64,000 bases of DNA from Paramecium pentaurelia (GCA_905183005.1 CAJJDO010000138.1:186001-250000), one strand, 5' to 3'; counted from the first letter of the stretch, positions 1 to 13,804 are shown. Notes: generated by a model not told the origin, from the sequence alone. Program-made: numbers and translations.

Positions 1-45
1 CTTAGTAACATATATATTGATATTTTTATCAGAATAAAGAGATAC

Positions 46-312
46 TCAACATTAAATTTCAAATAAAGTTGTTCTTCCTATTCTATAAGTTCCAAGACCC
101 CTTTCTACTTTTATAAAATCAGCAGTTGAATTAAAATTAGCATTGTCATGTCCATAGGATCGTTGTTTAGGTGGTTTAAGAGAAAATCCATGCACATACA
201 ATTATAAAGTTTGTAGAGTTGACTAATATGCTGACTTATTCTTTTTTAGCCTAGAACAATATGATAGAGATTAATTCTCAAAGTAATAGGTATGTTAGCT
301 TATAAAAAACAT
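46..312 (-). CDS. Small hypothetical protein, start uncertain
   Basis: With TAA/TAG read as Gln, the frame is open from an ATG at 312-310 to a TGA at 48-46, giving 88 residues. The C-terminal half, with segments such as KPPKQRSYGHDN and GTYRIGRTTLFE, has the look of real protein. The first third is less convincing. The ATG shares bases with the ATG of the divergent gene at 311, which is unusual, so the true start may lie downstream or in a short upstream exon. No domain is recognised. The two genes would share one divergent promoter. Confidence 0.4.
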
Positions 313-979
313 GAATGATCAATATAGTGAATAAGCATTAGAATGTGTCGAAAATAGATTTAAGATTCTTGACAATTTTAAAGATTAAACATTACTATCA
401 GAAACTGAATTACTTGAATTAGAAAAAATGGTATCTCAATTTCCATTCTAATGCACTATTTAAAATGTTAATCAAATCAATAGTGTCTTATCATAAAGAA
501 TTTTAAATTAAAAATTCTTAGATGTTATGGGTATAACAAAAGATATGATGTTTGATCATTTAAAGGAAACTTAAGCCTTACCAACCATTTTCAATTTGGA
601 TGGAACCTTAAAAAATTGGTGCGAGCTTGCTAAATATTCAGTTGAAGGAAGAGAATACTTTGATTTTTATTTAAATACTTATGAAGGAGCATAATACAAA
701 TGTAAAGTTGAATAAAAATAGATTTTTAAATAATCATCTATAGACCCTAATTAGATTATATTTATAGAGTTTAGAATTATTCATATTGATCCTTCCTCAA
801 TGAATAATTTATATAGATAAGAAAGAATCCTTAAAAATCATGCTGAATACTTCAATCTTAAGAATAGTGATCTGATTTTAAATTAATTTAAAACTCAAAC
901 AAACTATTTGGATGCAAAAAATTATAGAATAACTAAACCTTGTGGACATAAAAAAATTGATAAAATTATTCCATCTTGA
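311..979 (+). CDS. Hypothetical protein, 222 aa
   Basis: One exon, ATG at 311 and TGA at 977-979, open only with TAA/TAG as Gln. It uses a full spread of amino acids, with acidic and basic helices in the N-terminal third (ETELLELEKMVSQFPF), a central segment around NLDGTLKNWCELAKYSVEG, and a basic tail with PCGHKKIDK. No signal peptide or membrane segment is visible. The frame is also open upstream of 311 without a convincing Met, so 311 is the simplest start. The family is not recognised. I infer a soluble ciliate-specific protein. Confidence 0.7.
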
Positions 980-1161
980 TTTATATCTAACTATTTTATG
1001 ATTTTCTTATCATTTATATATATCAAATAATTTTATCAATAAATTTTTACAATGTAACATACCAATAATAAAGCAAAAAAGTCCTACTCTTTTTCTAAAG
1101 CAAAACGGTTTTCATAAACAACCACAAAGTAGTCCTATTTATTAATTAGACTAGTTACATT

Positions 1162-1928
1162 ATGGCTAACTACAATATTAATAGAAACTTAAATAATAAG
1201 GGTCATTCTATTGGTAAAGGTCCTAGATCAGATTTTACTAAATCCTTTAGTAATGCTCCTCCTCCAACATAATATATCATATCCAGTCTCTTTAATATAC
1301 CTAAAGAGAGAGGAATTACATTTGGAATATCAAGAGAAGTTTGACATTTAAATTAATATTCATATTAGAAAACCAAAGAATTAGGATATATTACATAAGG
1401 AATTCAGAGAAATCCTGGAGTAGGCAATTATAATTGTTCCTATGGTTATGATCCAAAAATATAATATACAATGAGACCTAAAACATAATCTAATTGGTTA
1501 CCAAGTAATATATTGATACAGATTTAGATTTCTTATAAGAGTAAAGTTTAGATTGCAATCCTGGACCAGGGAAATATGATTCATCAGATATTGATTAAAT
1601 GGGTTAGACTGTATATGCTAGATATAGAAGTTCCAGATGCTCTAAAATAGGAAAAGAGGAACGATTTTAAAAAATAAGTAGTTAAGAATATAATTTAGGA
1701 CATAGTAGTCCAGGTCCCAATACATATAAATAAACAGATGGTTTAAATGATTCTGGATTATATTTTGAATCAAAACATCGTGGTCATGGAAAGAGAATCA
1801 TTTGTAAAGAGCCAAGAAGAAGTTTTATTGATCAAATCTACTAAAGAAAAACATATGATAAAAAATTTTTAAACCATTCAGATAGGGTTTTAGATTCTCA
1901 AATCAAGTTATATGAATCAGAATATTGA
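1162..1928 (+). CDS. SHIPPO / sperm-tail PG-rich repeat protein
   Basis: Three exons join to 237 residues. Introns are 1339-1368 (30 nt, GTTTGAC...TTAG) and 1505-1527 (23 nt, GTAATA...TTTAG). The 30-nt intron has an in-frame TGA as its second codon, so retention stops translation. The protein carries PG-rich repeats of the SHIPPO/STPGR kind: NPGVGNYN, NPGPGKYD and SPGPNTYK, each followed by a charged spacer. Known members of this family are structural proteins of cilia, flagella and sperm tails that associate with microtubules. A ciliary or cortical microtubule role is therefore inferred. The last exon is basic (KHRGHGKRIICKEPRRSF). It lies 183 bp after its neighbour and is convergent with the next gene. 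Confidence 0.8.
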
Positions 1929-1981
1929 TTTCAGTTAGTTATAGTTATTCAAATTAATTCAATATAAATATCATATTGTTT

Positions 1982-4186
1982 TCATTTATTAGGAGATTCT
2001 GATATAGATTTCTATTATTGAACTTAGTAATTATAATAGATTTTCGAAAAGTCTTCGTAAACTCTTCTAAAAAATAATAAGATATCTTTAGATTCAAATG
2101 GTAAATTACTATAATCTAAGCCCTTTATAATTGCTTAGATGAATTTATGAAACTAATTTAATTAAAATTTTCCTTTACAATATGGACAAACAAATATTTG
2201 ATCAGTAATATGTTTAAGTTTGCAAGATTTCTCTTTTGGAGATGAAATTAATCTCTTCGAACATCTAACAAACCCATTCATATCCAAAAAGTAATCAGTT
2301 TAACATAAATCATGTTTAACTTAATATGAAGCATAATTATCACACTTACCACATTAACTGATTATTTTTAATGGAATTCTTTTTAATTTAGCCCATGGTT
2401 CTAATTCTTAATTATTATTAGAAGTTGTTACAATAATACTTTTTGGAGTACTTTATCTAATTTATTTACTATTATTTGTTTCCGAATTAGGTGAATTTAA
2501 AGCAGTTGTTGATTTTCTTTATTTTTTTTATTTTAATGCATAATCACTTAATTAAGATGCTCTCTTTTTTTAATCTTTATTATAAATAAGTTTATCAAGT
2601 GCCATCATTAATTATTTTTCAATTAAATCTGTATCTTCTGTTTTTATCATAATATTTTTAGCATTCAAAATTGCAACATCTATATTTTATATTAATATAT
2701 CAATTCTTTTCTTTTATTCATTAGGTTTATCTTCTGTTAATTAAGATATTTCATCTGCTTCTTTAGTTATAAGAGCTCCTAAATTACATAAGTAGAGCTA
2801 TTGCATTTTCTAAAATGAAATTTAATATTCTTGTATCATTTAAGTAACTTAATCTGTAGATTGATTTAATTTGAGACCTTTGAGATCTAAAAATTTATTT
2901 GAATTTTTTTAAAGTTCTAATAAATCTTGAGAACATCTTGAACCATAATTTTAAATGAAAACTTAAAGTTTTTATTCTTATCTTTTTTTAGCATTCAATA
3001 ATAAAGTTATACATTCAAGTCTTGAAAAATATTAATTTATTTATTCAGCTATCTTTTATGATATCTTCTTCATTGATAATTGATAATAAGGTTCAAATAC
3101 TTATAAAGCATGTTATAAATTCTATTTTTATTTAGTTAAAAATTGCATTTAATATTTAGTAAATGTTTATTCAAAATTTTATTACATTTCTTTCATATTT
3201 TTTATACATGCCTCAGCTTTATGAATATGAAAACAATAAAACTCTTAATCAAATATTTCCATCTTTACTAATCCAAATGCTTCTAATAATATAGTCAAAG
3301 ATGACAATTAAATTTCTTCTTAAATCAAAAAATCATCCATTTATTATATAATTGGTTATATAATATATTTGTCATAATTCTATGTAAAACATTATTATAA
3401 TTTATATGCCATATCTAAAAATTCAGATTTAAATAATATATCTTATTAGTTTTCTCTTAAATGTAATAATTATTATGCTAATCTATATCCTAATTACTCA
3501 ATTGCCTTTATATCATTTAACTTAGATATTTCTTATAAATTTTTATATAAATTTTTATCATTTCCAGTTTTCATATAATTTATTAAATAATTTGAATAAT
3601 TTACTATAACTTATTCACTTTGTCTAAATAATCTCTCTCGTAATTCTGATATCTAATCTTAAAGCCAAACCTAATGAAAGTCTAATACTTTATCATCAAA
3701 TTTATCTAAAACGGAAATTATTTTTATTAAATTTTGCTCATTCTTTGCTGTAATATAAAATTCCCCTAATTCTCCTGATTCTTGTTCGAGACAATTTAAG
3801 TTAACCAAGAATTCTTATTCCCATCTTTCAAAATCTCTATCGACTGACTTAATCTCATTTTATAGATTAGAGATAAATTCACGCATTTTTCCTAATTGCT
3901 CAATAATTATTTAATCCTCTATTGTTTTTTAAGAATGATATGTCTTTAACAAAGTAAAATACCTATCGAAAAAATTCTTGCATGTTATTAAATAATCCTC
4001 CTCACTAAAATCTGAAGTTGTGATAAATTTGTTCATCTCATCTTTTATGATTAATAACTCATTAAGCTATTTATTAAATTATTCTAACAAACTTTCTGGA
4101 TAATTTATATCAAACTCTGTAAAAGTTTAATATCTGATAAGGTGTAATTATTAACTATAATTATTATTTGTTGCACAGCAACCCAT
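1982..4186 (-). CDS. 734-aa protein with MGCC start and C-terminal Cys/His cluster
   Basis: A single uninterrupted frame runs from ATG at 4186 to TGA at 1984-1982. The N-terminus MGCC fits an N-myristoylation glycine followed by two possible palmitoylated cysteines, so membrane anchoring from the cytosolic side is inferred. Residues about 20-500 are a long charged, Gln-rich helical region with coiled-coil character. Around residues 612-670 there is a cluster CGKC-x6-H... C...C... H...CPYC, spaced like a cross-braced zinc-binding fold. The order of Cys and His does not match a RING or PHD finger that I can name. A tract rich in Ser, Thr and Asn separates the helical and zinc-like parts. Function is unknown; a membrane-tethered scaffold is a guess. 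Confidence 0.75.
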
Positions 4187-4911
4187 TTATATTAATTTTA
4201 TATAAATCAAATTCATTAATTATTCTGTTTTAAATCAATATTATGAGTTTTATTCACTAACCATCCCTTTATTTTAGTTTCTATAACTATGCTAAATTAT
4301 TCTTATGTTAACATTAGAATTCCTAATTGCAAACCTAAAATAATCTAAATACTTAAACTTACATATTTATTATATATATCTATTTATTTTAATTAAAAAT
4401 ACCTAAAGAGGGTTTATTTTAATGATTGATTATATTATTTTCTATTCAAAAATAAATATATAGATTAAGAAAATTATTAGGGTTTTAATATAATATTAAT
4501 TATTAAAAGAAAATAATATTATTATGCTATTCATCAAAATATAATAATTACTATTTTTAAATAGTAAAAAATCAATTACTATTCAAATTAAAATTGTATA
4601 TTCTATCTTAATTTACAATATATATTAATCTTTCACATTCATAAAATCAATTATAATATATAATTACTTTAATTTTGTTATGATAACCTTTAATAAAACA
4701 TAATCGAGACTAGCCTTCCTAATAATACTTATATTCCTTAATATAAGCTTTCTTAATAATGTTTTTTAATTATTTTCATAAATCTCGATATTAAAAATAT
4801 TCATAATTAAGATATAACTTTTATTTTAAAATAAAATTTATATATTTATTTTTAAATGTATATTTATTTTTTATTTCCTCTTGTTAATTAATTTTTTTAT
4901 TTGATAAATAA
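4187..4911. other. Intergenic, no gene seen
   Basis: This 725-bp spacer separates two divergently read genes and is extremely AT-rich, with long A and T runs. I saw no open frame with protein-like composition on either strand and no RNA gene. Promoters for both flanking genes should lie here, but no specific motif stands out. Confidence 0.5.
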
Positions 4912-6442
4912 ATGAACAAACCTATTCGTTATCACTCCGATAGTCAATAGAATCGCCTTTATTATAATTATCCAATATAGCAATACTCTCAACCAATTAA
5001 TTTAAATAGGAATAGATTTTAATAAGAAGATTAAATTGATTACATTTAAAATGACTTTTAAAATTATGATAGAAAAATAAATTAAGATCATTAATAAGTT
5101 GAATAAAACAGAACAAATCTTGAAAATAATAGTAAAGATTAAGAAATTAGTAGAAATTTTGCAAATAATAATGATAATAATGATAATGATAGTTATAGTT
5201 TAAATTCTGAAGAAATTGAATAATTTGAACAAAATAAAAAATTCTGTATGGCAACTGATTTATGCACTGTTATAGAATTAGTTTTAGCTATCATATTATT
5301 AAATATGTTTTATTACATTAAAGGTCTTTAAAAATATCTGATTAATGAAGTGACCTTTCAACCGAATGAGACAAGCAAACTTATAGTTACTGTTGCTAGT
5401 GCCTTTTATATTTTTTGTTATTACTTCACAATTGACGGAAATGTATATAGTTAATATTAATATAGAATTAATCACAAGGCTGCAAGATCACAGCAATAGT
5501 AGTTTTAACTTTTATATTTTAATATTTAATGCTTTTATATTGCATATTTTTATTTAAAACACTTAATCAAGGATGTAAAATATATTTTATAATTAAATAA
5601 TTAGTCATTTAAATTTAAATCTTTTTATGTTATATCATTTTGATCCTATTAGTATTTATTGCAAGGCCAAGATACAATATTAATATAAGAAGTATTATTT
5701 TATAAATTATTAGAATCCCTTTCAATTATTATTGTCTCAACCTTATCATTAGAACTTTTTATGTCAATTATTTTTTAAGATAAATATTTTTGGTGGGTTT
5801 TTGGGGTTCCTGTGATGATATATTTATTGCTTATCAGAATGTTTGGATATTTTTGGGTAATTAGTAAAATGTCTTAATATTTTTTTAGATAAGATATTTA
5901 GTCTGTCATAATCTATGGGGTTTTTTACATTATAGTATATTCATCATTATGTTTGTGGTTTTCTTATTTTTTGTTTAAATTCTAGTTCATTTAACATGAT
6001 AAGTATATTCCATTTAATATTTTAATCAAGATTTATTTAATTTTTCAATATGATTATTTATATTTTATAAAAAAATAAAGAAAATAATTGATAATTAAAT
6101 ATTCTTAGCTAGAGATTTTATCATAAAATATTCTAAGTTTATTTTCTTAATTATTAATGGTCTTATTAGTAATTGTAAAATTTTAAATCTTATTAGAGAG
6201 ATAAAAAAATAAGATATTACTTTATTATTATTTTAAATACATCCTTTTTAATTACTAATCGGCAAATATTTCTTTTATTAATTTCATAATAAATAATTAA
6301 ATACTTTAGAATTTTAATAACTATGATTTTATTCATATCGAACATAATCATAAACAATACTCAAAACATTAGTTAAGATAAAAATTTTAAGTAACAAAAT
6401 ATATTTTATACTTTATAATTTTTTATAAATAAAACAATATGA
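4912..6442 (+). CDS. Polytopic membrane protein, 492 aa
   Basis: Three exons: 4912-5628, 5653-6168 and 6197-6442. The introns are 24 nt (5629-5652) and 28 nt (6169-6196), both GT...TTAG. The 24-nt intron holds an in-frame TGA at 5641, so retention is detectable. Residues 1-115 are hydrophilic and Asn/Gln-rich. Six to eight hydrophobic segments follow, including TDLCTVIELVLAIILLN, LIVTVASAFYIFCYYF, SLSIIIVSTLSLELF and WVFGVPVMIYLLLIRMFGYF. The second intron matters: reading through it would run the frame into the convergent gene, while splicing gives a TGA at 6440, 33 bp short of that gene. No transporter or channel motif is recognised. Confidence 0.75.
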
Positions 6443-6475
6443 ATTTTTTAATTATTTCAAATAAGAATTTAATAT

Positions 6476-9400
6476 TCATATTGCTTATACAAAGATATTA
6501 GTAGTAATTTTTGTCATTTGTTGATCTGGGCTTTTTAATTTTCTAGAATTGATAAAATTTTTCATTTTACAATAACATTCAAAACCTGTTTAAATTAAAG
6601 GACCTAGTAAACTTAAGATTAATAATCCTATTTAAGCAAATCCTATATAAATTTATTAATTAAGAGACAAATAATTTTCAAATTCCTAACAATATGATAT
6701 ATTAAGTAGGATGCATAAAATTATTGAAATTTCAAGTGATAATATTGTCATAATTTCAAGTTTTTTAGTTTTCAACTTTAATCCTAAAATCAAACCAATA
6801 TATTATGTTATAAAAAATGGAATCAATATACATTAAGTAATTGGATGATATTGCATTGATGTTAATAGTAAATGAAAAGAGAATTTCTTAAATAAAGTTA
6901 GTTTTTCATACTGAACTTTTTTAATTTAAGAAATCTTAGCACGACCATTAATTCTTTGTGTATCAAATAGGAAAATTTTTATCATAATTCCTAAATAACT
7001 TAGACAAATTAAAATAGATGCTCTTTATCGATTTTCAGATTCAGTATTTGATATTAAAAATAAACCTATTTTAAACATTAAGTCCCAACTATTAGCATAA
7101 AAGAATTAAATAAAAGTATTTATATTGATGATTTTTATAATTTCTAAATTTTTTCTTTTATATTTATAAAGATAGATGAAAATACTTTTAATAAATTGGT
7201 ATTTCACTTTAGCAAAATAAGAGAAAATCTTTAATAAAGGAATGTGTTTTGAAATGGATTTTTCATAAGCATAGAGAATTATAATTAATATCATTCCACA
7301 ACTTAATTAAAATAACAAACTATCAATATTTGTTAAGAAATCTGCATTTAATTCATACTCCCTAAACTTACCTATACTTTATTGGAAGTGTTTTTAAACT
7401 ATACTTTCATATAATTCAAAAAAGTTCAAATAATTTAATATAGGTTATAAAGTAATAAAATTTGAAGATTCAAAATAAATATACACATTATAAGGATACT
7501 CCACATTTAAGTATTTTAAATACTGTTAATATTGCAGAATATCTAATAATGCAATTGTTTAAGCAAACTCTCCTAAAAGCAACATTAAAACACTGCTACA
7601 ACTCAAACTAATCATCATGCTATAACCTACTTTTCTAAATGTTTTTGAAAAAGTTAATTAAGTAGAAGTCAAAAGCTTTGGAACTTTAAGTTATATAGAA
7701 ACATTAGATGGAAGTATAGGAATATCATTCACATCTATTAGAGTTTCATTAATAAATACAGTGAAGTTGAATTAGTTTAATATCTATTCAAAAAATTGGA
7801 TTTCAAATTAATATAAGATAGATTTAAATTCTTATTAGTCGATAGCAATTACAGGATAGCATGTTATTAGATATTAATCTTCTTGCAATCCTATAATTTT
7901 TAAAGAATTTTAAGATAGAAAATTGTTATTATCTGAATTAAACTTTAGTCTAACTTTTTTTGAATATGATAATTATATGAATTGATTTTATCTGGTTAAA
8001 TTCAAATATTCTAGATTAATTTAAGTTTGTGAATAACAAGTATTGGTTTAAGAGTCTTTGCTGAGACAATTCCATTTATTTTCAATTAGACAATTTTTAG
8101 AACATCCATCATTATTTAAGATGTTACCATCATCACATTCTTCTTAATTTTCTCTTATACCATTACCACATTCAATCAAATGACAAATTCCATTTAATAA
8201 TTCATAATTTTTTTTACATTTAATACATTATTAATCATTAATACAATCTTAACATCCAACTTTACAATTTGAATAACTAAGACTATTATTTTCTTCATTT
8301 AAATTAAATTTAATACACTTACCATCAATATTCATTTCATCAATTGAACAAATATCATTACATTTTCCAAATTAACAATTCTTACAACCAGGATAGCATT
8401 CTAATTAACAATTATAACAACCATCATACTAAACTTCATTACCATCATCACATTCTTCTAAACCAGATTCTATATATTTATCACCACAAATAGGTTAACA
8501 TATTTATGATACTAATTAAAAGTGTTCTTAACAAACTTAGCATTTATAATTGTAATTGCATATTTTACAATAAGAACATTCAGCTTAGCATTCAAAGCAT
8601 CCATCTCCAAATTCTTAATTACCATCATCACATTATTCAGATGGTACAGTTATTCCATCTCCACATATTGGTAAACATTGATCATCAATTAAATACCATC
8701 CTTCTTTACAAAGTAAACATTTTTGATTAACACAATTTAAACATTCTAATTAACAACTTGATTCACATTAATAACAACCATCAAATTAAACATTATTATC
8801 ATCATCACATATCTCAAAATCCAATTTATAATTATCATTACATTTTGATACACAATTTTATTTATTGAATTCCAATTAATATCCATCTTGACATTCAAGA
8901 CATTTGTTCCATAATTATATTTTACAATATAAAATTTATCTAACATTAAATTAATTATAATAATATCCCATAATTCCATATTCTAATATATCACAATCTA
9001 AAAATTCATCAAGTGAATATTTTAAATTATTATTATTCAAAAATGTATGTTAGTAATATCCATTCATTTAAAAATTTTAGTTATGAAAAAAACATCCATT
9101 ATTTAATTAGTCATAATAATTTAAAACTTAATTACATACATTAAAACATTGTCCATTGATTAACTACCTTGATTATACACATTAAATACATTTACCTTTT
9201 AGACATTACTAACAGAATTATGAACATGAGTATTAACATCTGTAACAACCATCATAAGGAATTTAATTACCATCATCGCATTCTTCATTTTAAACTATCT
9301 ATTAATCACCACAAATTGGTTGACATTTTAAATCCTATTCATTATATTCCCAACCTTCTTAACAATGTAAACAAGAACTTCTAACACAAAAAGAACAACC

Positions 9401-10566
9401 TTCAAAAAGTTCAGGTAAACTCATTAAACAACCTTCAAAAGGTAATCCTAAGGAAGCTGGGTCAGTTTATTTTATCTTTGTTTTGATAAACAATTAAAAT
9501 TCTTTTATTCCAAACAAAGGCATTATTGATGTAGTATCATATCTTATCAAGACAACATCAATACGAAATTTTATTGTTGGGTTTGTGTGATCTAAATCAA
9601 TTATTTACAATTCTAATATCTGATTATGAAAACAAAAATATCCTGCATTTTGTACTCTACCAGAGAGTTATTTTGTTGTAGTTACAAGTTGATTATCTAC
9701 TTTTACTGTCAGAGTTGGATTATCTGTATTAAAAATATGGAATTTCATTGATGAATTTATCACATTATGATTATCTAAAGTTATTTAAATTTCCATAAAA
9801 TTGCCTAATGTGTATTAATATTCATACCCTAATTTATGAATATATATATATATACCTCCACAAGCTTATTTTAATAGAGCTTCTTAAGTTGTCCAAAATA
9901 TTGAAATGGGAACTAATGTTTAATCAAGGCATTAACTTTAGCTACATGAATCACATCCAGTAGAACATTCATCTATGCCTATTTCTATATTTGATATTCC
10001 CCATCTATATCCATCACCTTTAAAAATTACCATTAGTGTAGGAGTATTGTGTTGGAGAGTGAATGAAATATCTACAACTTAATCATTAGTTGCATCTTTA
10101 CAGATATCAGTTGTTGTATCACTGTCAGAAAAGAAATTTTAATATTTTATTTGATGATCAATATATGTGGTAAACTATTTACTGCTCCAAACATCGATTC
10201 TTATCAAAATTAATTATATACCTCCAAAATTTGAATGATAAAGAAACTTAATAATGTGGCTCAAGAACAAAAGTTTGATAAAGCAAAGAATTTGATAGAC
10301 TTGATAAGTTATCAACAAAAATTATATTTTTTGTACCACATACATCAACTCCATAATTATAAGTATTATAACCTACTGAGGGCCAATCTAAAATAATTTA
10401 TTAAATTACCATTATCTGCTGTTGTGAAAGTACTAAAAAATTTAGAATATACTATTTTTCTATTTAATCCATTTATAATCATAGCTAACAGTAATATTAC
10501 TTGTAAGGATATTCCATTTCTATTCTTTTGAAAATTATCAATAAAAAAAAGAAAATTTGTAATCAT
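6476..10566 (-). CDS. Cys-rich CDDGN-repeat surface protein with C-terminal membrane domain (A)
   Basis: Three exons (10566-10410, 10387-10222, 10199-6476) join to 1348 residues with no internal TGA. Introns are 10388-10409 and 10200-10221, both 22 nt; the second ends in AAG. A hydrophobic stretch near the start (SLQVILLLAMII) may be a signal. Next comes a domain with conserved W and C (DWPSVGYN, GWEYN), then furin-like Cys pairs and five units of the CDDGN...DGC type (one is CDDDN) resembling DUF4215. The C-terminal 350 residues carry several membrane segments. Ciliates have many such proteins. A surface receptor or adhesin role is inferred from layout only. It is a paralogue of the gene at 30303-36773 and is convergent with its left neighbour. 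Confidence 0.85.
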
Positions 10567-11584
10567 TTTGAAAATTTAATAATTTGATATTTAATCATGA
10601 TTAAAGAGAAATAACTTAATAAATAAAATCTCAATAATAGATCTAAAACATAATATGATTTATTTTATCAACAACTATATATTTCAAGATACTTAAAAGA
10701 ATGCCAATATATTACTTTTAATTATTGAAAAGATATCTAAAAACTTAAACTTGAATAATTTCATTATTAATTAATTTTTTGATTACATTCTATTAATCAC
10801 AATCTAAATAAGAAAAAAATTAACATTTAATATTTTTCTTCCAAATTTGATTAATATTAATTGTTTTTAATTTAATTGAAAAAAATCACTAAGATTTATG
10901 TATTATATTAAAAAGAAAGTTTTTTAGGATATTTTTAAATATCTAAATTACCTTTTCTTCTTTTAAGATCTATTTTGATAATTTACTTTGAAATAATACC
11001 TAAGGCTCTCTATATATTCTTAAAAGAGGAGCAAAGACTTTTAAATAGCTCAAAATATTAATTTTATTATATCCAAGTTATTTTAAATTGATATATATTT
11101 TGAATATGAATATATAATTTATAGGAATCCTAAATAGCTTATAAGATTGATGAATGTAATTTAGACTTAAAAAAGTTTTGTGAATTATAATTTTACCATT
11201 ATTCAAATGTATTATATTTGTCACAAAATTCCTTTAAATTCAATTGTATTTACTATATAAAAATCCTATTAGAGTCAAACCCTTATTTTCAAATTAAAGT
11301 CTTCACCAATAAATGAAACATTTTTTGTAATCTTCTTAGAATAATTTTGCTATAAAGAGTAAAAGATAAGGGTATCTCTAATTAATCTGGGATACAATGT
11401 TAAATTATCATTATTAAACTTATGTTTGAATAAATATTAAAATTTAACAACAAAAGACTTATTGATATATAAGAAACATACTTTTTAAATTACACTTAAT
11501 ACTTTTTTTTATAATGATTGTTTTTACAATTAATTTTAATATTTTCTTCAAAGAGGAAGCTATTAATTCGAAAAAATTTTGGGT
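10567..11584. other. Intergenic, possible gene remnant on minus strand
   Basis: About 1 kb without a clear gene. On the minus strand, roughly 11440-11290, there is a short protein-like stretch (NVSFIGEDFNLKI) that soon meets TGA codons. It may be a decayed gene or an untranslated 3' region. I cannot assign it. Confidence 0.3.
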
Positions 11585-13097
11585 TCATTAACTTAATATA
11601 AATAAATATGTTTTCACCCTTTTTACACATATTTTCAATTTTATAAGAAACTTTTAGATCTTTAAATTAATTCTAGTAAATTATTTAATACAAAAATATT
11701 AGATGAACCCTTAAAATCCTAGATAATTCAAGTATCTAAAATTTAAAAAGAAAGGAAGAGATTTTTAAGATAATGATTATTATTGAATTTTATAATTAAT
11801 AATACCATTAACTTAATAAATTAACCGACCAACAGAATTTTTTAATTCGGCTGATTATATATATTATTTAAATTTCTCAATCAATAGTGCTAATTATTGA
11901 GAATATTTTTCTCCAGAACAGGCTATTATACTGATTAGACGTCTTATATTGTATGATAGCGAACATAATTTATCAACTGCATTTTATGGATAACTTGCTT
12001 CTCCATCAGTATAAAATAATATTTAAATTCTAATATTTTTAATTTATTTACTTATTAAAGTCATGATATTTTTCAATCAATTCTAGCACTAATTTGAATG
12101 GTGGTTCAAAACAGATACCACCTCCTGAATAAACAATTTTGTTATTCATTTCTTAAAAATTGGGTTTTTAACATTCTGCAACTATTCTTGCATTGCTGTT
12201 AAAGATTATAACACTAACTTTTGCACTATCAGTGTTTTCTAATTACTTTATACAATTCAAAGCTCCATCTTTTGCTTAACTCCATTTATCTCCTTTCATT
12301 GAACCTGAATCATCAAGAATGAGAATATAATGAAAATTTGAAACTTAAATAGGTATTTCTTATTTTTATGAGAAAATGACTTAATGATTTAATTATTTTT
12401 CTAAATGTTAACAAATTAATTTCCCCAAGCCTCTATTCCAAACATTTTTCCATTTATTTATATTTTAATTGTTGCTTTCCTAAAACAAGTTTTGGAAATT
12501 CCAATTCAAATGTGCTTTTTTCACATCTTTCCAGGTTCTTTTCAAATTGGTTTCAAGTGTTATAATCATGCATCCATCTAAAATTTCTTAACAAGTGAAT
12601 AATGATGGACTATCTTTATTAATCAAAATACCATTAATACCTAAATATATTATACAGTAACCTCTGATTTAATGGCCATTTTAACATTAATGAGTATGAA
12701 TACTATCATTATCTTAATCACATTTTCTATTACAACATGGACATGTATATTCACAACCATTTAATTAAAATTTTAATCTATCAAATTCAACATCAAGTTC
12801 ATATTCATCTTATTTCAATAATATTTATTCTTTATTTTTTAATATTATATCTATATTCTCAATAAATGTTTAAACAAAAGTTTTCAGATTATAAACTTGT
12901 TGATCTTATGGATTTAATAATTCCAAATTTAGTATAAGTTAACTATTAATAGGATTGTAATTGCTAACTTAGAAAATCTCTTTATATTAATGCTCTATTA
13001 TATCAATTTTTTCTTCTATCTACCCGTGAAGACATTACAAAAACAATCTAAACAATTATTTTTCATAATTTATTTTATTTTTTTTTTAATGATTTTA
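11585..13097 (-). CDS. von Willebrand factor A domain protein, 5' end in gap
   Basis: The frame is open from the edge of the N gap to TGA at 11587-11585, with one intron at 12030-12051 (22 nt, GTAAAT...TTAG). There is no Met before the gap, so the start is missing. The N-terminal part has a zinc-type cluster with CEYTCPCCNRKC and later H and C residues. It is followed by a VWA domain: strand plus MIDAS motif (ILILDDSGSMKGDKW), conserved hydrophobic strands (AKVSVIIFNSNARIV, IQILFYTDGEASY) and ISIIACSGEKYS. VWA domains bind metal and protein ligands. With no signal visible, an intracellular role is likely. The last 45 residues are AT-rich and may be non-native, so the stop is less sure than the domain. 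Confidence 0.85.
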
Positions 13098-13804
13098 NNN
13101 NNNNNNNNNNNNNNNNNNNNNNNNNNNNNNNNNNNNNNNNNNNNNNNNNNNNNNNNNNNNNNNNNNNNNNNNNNNNNNNNNNNNNNNNNNNNNNNNNNNN
13201 NNNNNNNNNNNNNNNNNNNNNNNNNNNNNNNNNNNNNNNNNNNNNNNNNNNNNNNNNNNNNNNNNNNNNNNNNNNNNNNNNNNNNNNNNNNNNNNNNNNN
13301 NNNNNNNNNNNNNNNNNNNNNNNNNNNNNNNNNNNNNNNNNNNNNNNNNNNNNNNNNNNNNNNNNNNNNNNNNNNNNNNNNNNNNNNNNNNNNNNNNNNN
13401 NNNNNNNNNNNNNNNNNNNNNNNNNNNNNNNNNNNNNNNNNNNNNNNNNNNNNNNNNNNNNNNNNNNNNNNNNNNNNNNNNNNNNNNNNNNNNNNNNNNN
13501 NNNNNNNNNNNNNNNNNNNNNNNNNNNNNNNNNNNNNNNNNNNNNNNNNNNNNNNNNNNNNNNNNNNNNNNNNNNNNNNNNNNNNNNNNNNNNNNNNNNN
13601 NNNNNNNNNNNNNNNNNNNNNNNNNNNNNNNNNNNNNNNNNNNNNNNNNNNNNNNNNNNNNNNNNNNNNNNNNNNNNNNNNNNNNNNNNNNNNNNNNNNN
13701 NNNNNNNNNNNNNNNNNNNNNNNNNNNNNNNNNNNNNNNNNNNNNNNNNNNNNNNNNNNNNNNNNNNNNNNNNNNNNNNNNNNNNNNNNNNNNNNNNNNN
13801 NNNN
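13098..13804. other. Assembly gap of 707 N
   Basis: A run of 707 undetermined bases. It removes the 5' end of the VWA gene on its left and touches the 3' end of the large GTPase gene on its right. No translation across it is meaningful. Confidence 0.99.

Noticed and set aside
4912..6552. Reading the membrane protein through to TGA 6550
   Set aside because: This would overlap the convergent Cys-rich gene and gives a poor C-terminus. Splicing 6169-6196 gives a better protein ending at 6442.
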